The notes below the pieces were generated by a model. It had not been told where the DNA came from. It worked only from the letters and a program-made list of their open reading frames with translations, and made no database searches. 54,585 nt of DNA from Gemmatimonadaceae bacterium. GTDB taxonomy: Bacteria > Gemmatimonadota > Gemmatimonadetes > Gemmatimonadales > Gemmatimonadaceae. Location: positions 1-54,585 of the forward strand of contig JACMLX010000130.1 in assembly GCA_014379355.1 (NCBI GenBank), read 5' to 3'. Shown in pieces: positions 52,953-54,585 of this stretch. A program made the translations under genes and the position numbers. Every line of letters starts with the position of its first letter. Positions within the stretch are counted from its first letter, which is position 1.

Positions 52953-53558
52953 ATGTCCGCGACCGTTGATGCGCGCCTGCCACTCAGCCTGCTCGAAGCA
53001 GTTCGTGTAGTCGACACGCCGGAAGGCAATGTCGAAGCGGAGTACATCGAGGAGTTGCGCACGAAGCGACTCGGGCTCAGCGACACCGTGTACGCACAGA
53101 TCAAGCGCTACAGCGAAGCCGTGCGACGCAACGAGCGCACGGTGCGTGATGAAGCGGCGGCACTGGCGCGATTGATCGGTCGTCGCACGGACGCGCATCG
53201 CGTCTTCGAGTCGGCGGGATCGATGCTTGCACATGAAGCGGTGGAGACGGTGTCCGCACTGCGTCGCTCGGCAATTCGTCGCCTGCCCGGCATGCTCTCC
53301 CGGCCGATGGCGCTCAGAGCGGTGCGCCGGCTCGCGAAGCGATACCTCGATGCCCATCTGGAGCGCGTCGGCTCGACGGTGATCCTGGCCGTGCATGATC
53401 CGGTCACGATCGAAGGTTCGGTGATTGCAGGATACGCGTTCTATGCATCCGCATTTTCAACGATGCTCGAGCAGCTCACCGGTGTGCCGGCCGTCGTCAC
53501 GCGCATCGATGGCCCCGATGCGCAACAGCGGTGGAAAGCGTCGTGGGGTCGTGCCTGA
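52953..53558 (+). CDS. Hypothetical protein, mostly helical
   Basis: 201 aa from ATG 52953. The first 120 residues are charged helices (L-L-E-A-V-R-V-V, then Y-I-E-E-L-R-T-K-R-L-G-L-S, then V-R-R-N-E-R-T-V-R-D-E-A-A-A-L-A-R-L). A central basic segment follows (S-A-I-R-R-L-P-G-M-L-S-R-P). The last 60 residues form a short alpha/beta piece (V-I-L-A-V-H-D-P-V-T-I-E-G-S-V-I-A-G-Y-A, then L-E-Q-L-T-G-V-P-A-V-V). I do not recognise the family. The frame is open from 52860. It faces away from the ketosynthase operon and may share its regulation. Confidence 0.68.
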   Translation: MSATVDARLPLSLLEAVRVVDTPEGNVEAEYIEELRTKRLGLSDTVYAQIKRYSEAVRRNERTVRDEAAALARLIGRRTDAHRVFESAGSMLAHEAVETVSALRRSAIRRLPGMLSRPMALRAVRRLAKRYLDAHLERVGSTVILAVHDPVTIEGSVIAGYAFYASAFSTMLEQLTGVPAVVTRIDGPDAQQRWKASWGRA

Positions 53559-53590
53559 CCGGTCGCACTGCGGTTCGATAGCTTGCAGGG

Positions 53591-54585
53591 ATGCGAGAAC
53601 CCCACCGCCTGCATGAAATCCAGACGGCCCTGACGGCCGCAGGCCTCGATGGCTGGTTGCTGTATGATTTCCGTCAGTGCAATCCGATCGCGGCCGGCAT
53701 GCTCGGCTTCGAAGGGCTGTCGTCACGACGCGCGGTGGCGTGGTTGCCCGCCAGTGGAACTCCGATCGCGTTGATGCACGCCATCGAACTCGATGCCTGG
53801 CGAAAATGGCCCGCGAGCTGGGGACGGCGCGTCTATCAGTCGTGGCAGTCACTGGAGTCGGAAATTCGCGGTCTCGTCGACGGCAAGCGCGTGGCGATGG
53901 AATATTCGCCGGGTGACGCGGTGCCGTACCTCGATCGTGTGCCCGCCGGTGTGCTCGAGATGGTGCGCGCCTGCGGTGCCAGTGTCGTGTCGTCAGCCGA
54001 GCTGGTGACGCAGTTCCACGCCGTGTTGACGCCGGATGAACTGACGTCGCATGTGCGATCGGCCGAGATCATCGCGCAGATCGGACCGGCCGCGCTCCGC
54101 CGTGCCGCCGACGCCGCACGAGCTGGCGCCCCGCTCACCGAATTCGACGTGCAGCAGTGGATCATGGCGCAGTTCGCACACCAGGGACTCGCGACCACCC
54201 ATCCGTGCAATGTGAGTGTGGGTGAGAACAGCGCGAATCCGCACTACGAACCGGCCGCGGATCGCCATGCACTGATCACGATGGATTCCGTGCTGCTCAT
54301 CGACCTGTGGGCTGGTGAGCCGGGCCGGCCGCTGGCCGATCAGACATGGATGGCCACGATCGGCGAGCCAGCCGATCCCGATGTACTGCCGGTGTGGAAC
54401 GCCATTCGTGCTGCGCGTGATGCCGCGATTGCCGTGATTCGCGGCGCGTTCGCCGCCGGTACGGCGATCCGCGGCGCCGCCGTGGATGATGCGGCGCGCG
54501 CGGTGATCACCGCCCGTGGCTTCGCTGCGGCGTTCACACATCGGACCGGTCATTCGATCGACGTGCGCGATCTCCACGGTTCCGG
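53591..54585 (+). CDS. M24-family metallopeptidase (Xaa-Pro aminopeptidase-like), C-terminal part missing
   Basis: The frame stays open from ATG 53591 to the window edge (331 codons), so the product is truncated. Residues 1-150 form a creatinase-like N-terminal domain (E-I-Q-T-A-L-T-A-A-G-L-D-G-W-L-L-Y-D, then W-L-P-A-S-G-T-P). The pita-bread catalytic part follows, with V-L-L-I-D-L-W-A-G carrying the first metal Asp and T-H-R-T-G-H-S-I-D carrying a metal His. Aminopeptidase P enzymes remove residues before Pro; dipeptidases share the fold, so the exact activity is open. It starts 32 bases after the previous gene. Confidence 0.85.
   Translation, partial: MREPHRLHEIQTALTAAGLDGWLLYDFRQCNPIAAGMLGFEGLSSRRAVAWLPASGTPIALMHAIELDAWRKWPASWGRRVYQSWQSLESEIRGLVDGKRVAMEYSPGDAVPYLDRVPAGVLEMVRACGASVVSSAELVTQFHAVLTPDELTSHVRSAEIIAQIGPAALRRAADAARAGAPLTEFDVQQWIMAQFAHQGLATTHPCNVSVGENSANPHYEPAADRHALITMDSVLLIDLWAGEPGRPLADQTWMATIGEPADPDVLPVWNAIRAARDAAIAVIRGAFAAGTAIRGAAVDDAARAVITARGFAAAFTHRTGHSIDVRDLHGS

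Overview
This is a GC-rich chromosomal window from a Gram-negative bacterium. It encodes a TonB-dependent receptor, lipoproteins with lipoboxes, secreted proteins with signal peptides and a System I cytochrome c maturation set. Gene density is high, genes often overlap by 1-4 bases (ATGA, GTGA, TTGA, TGATG), and Shine-Dalgarno motifs are weak or missing before many starts. The gene mix fits Gemmatimonadota or a related soil/freshwater phylum. That placement is an inference: there is no rRNA marker here. I found no tRNA, rRNA, CRISPR array, insertion sequence or phage gene, so this looks like stable chromosome, not a mobile island.

Layout. 1-4 kb: the N-terminus of an ABC substrate-binding lipoprotein, the agmatine-to-putrescine pair aguA/aguB, and a glycerate 2-kinase. 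4-13 kb: an ArsN2-like acetyltransferase, a secreted peroxiredoxin, aconitase, an M20 hydrolase, a metallo-beta-lactamase-fold protein, an M61-like protein with a broken zinc motif, a DinB-like protein and a DUF4386 membrane protein. 13-17.7 kb: a sulfur module (sulfite reductase translationally coupled to a CbiX-SUMT fusion that makes its sirohaem), preceded by a patatin fused to a ferredoxin domain. 17.7-20.4 kb: an APC permease and a kynureninase-like enzyme. 20.4-23.1 kb: a small protein, a beta-lactamase-fold hydrolase, and a secreted protein with a PEP-CTERM/LPXTG-like tail next to its own sortase. 23.1-31.7 kb: psuG, a TPR protein, an M16 protease, a membrane protein, a CDP-alcohol phosphatidyltransferase and two proteins of unknown function. 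31.8-37.5 kb: the TonB receptor, a degenerate alpha/beta hydrolase, a DsbA-like protein and small unknowns. 37.6-46.4 kb: acetyl-CoA synthetase, then ccmABCD-hemDC, hemB, ppa and a small lipoprotein. 46.5-52.7 kb: a minus-strand cluster with an anti-sigma-like zinc finger, DUF92 protein, geranylgeranyl-reductase-like flavoprotein, flavin reductase, methyltransferase, SRPBCC protein, FabF-type ketosynthase and aquaporin. 53-54.6 kb: an unknown protein and a truncated M24 peptidase.

The two best candidates for undescribed biology are the sortase/substrate pair (21.6-23.1 kb) and the compact ketosynthase cluster (47.3-52.7 kb). The ketosynthase cluster looks like a small biosynthetic operon for a methylated, oxidised lipid or aromatic product, read from a promoter that contains an inverted-repeat operator. 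The ccm-hem block joins haem export for cytochrome c with three tetrapyrrole-synthesis genes in one co-directional run.
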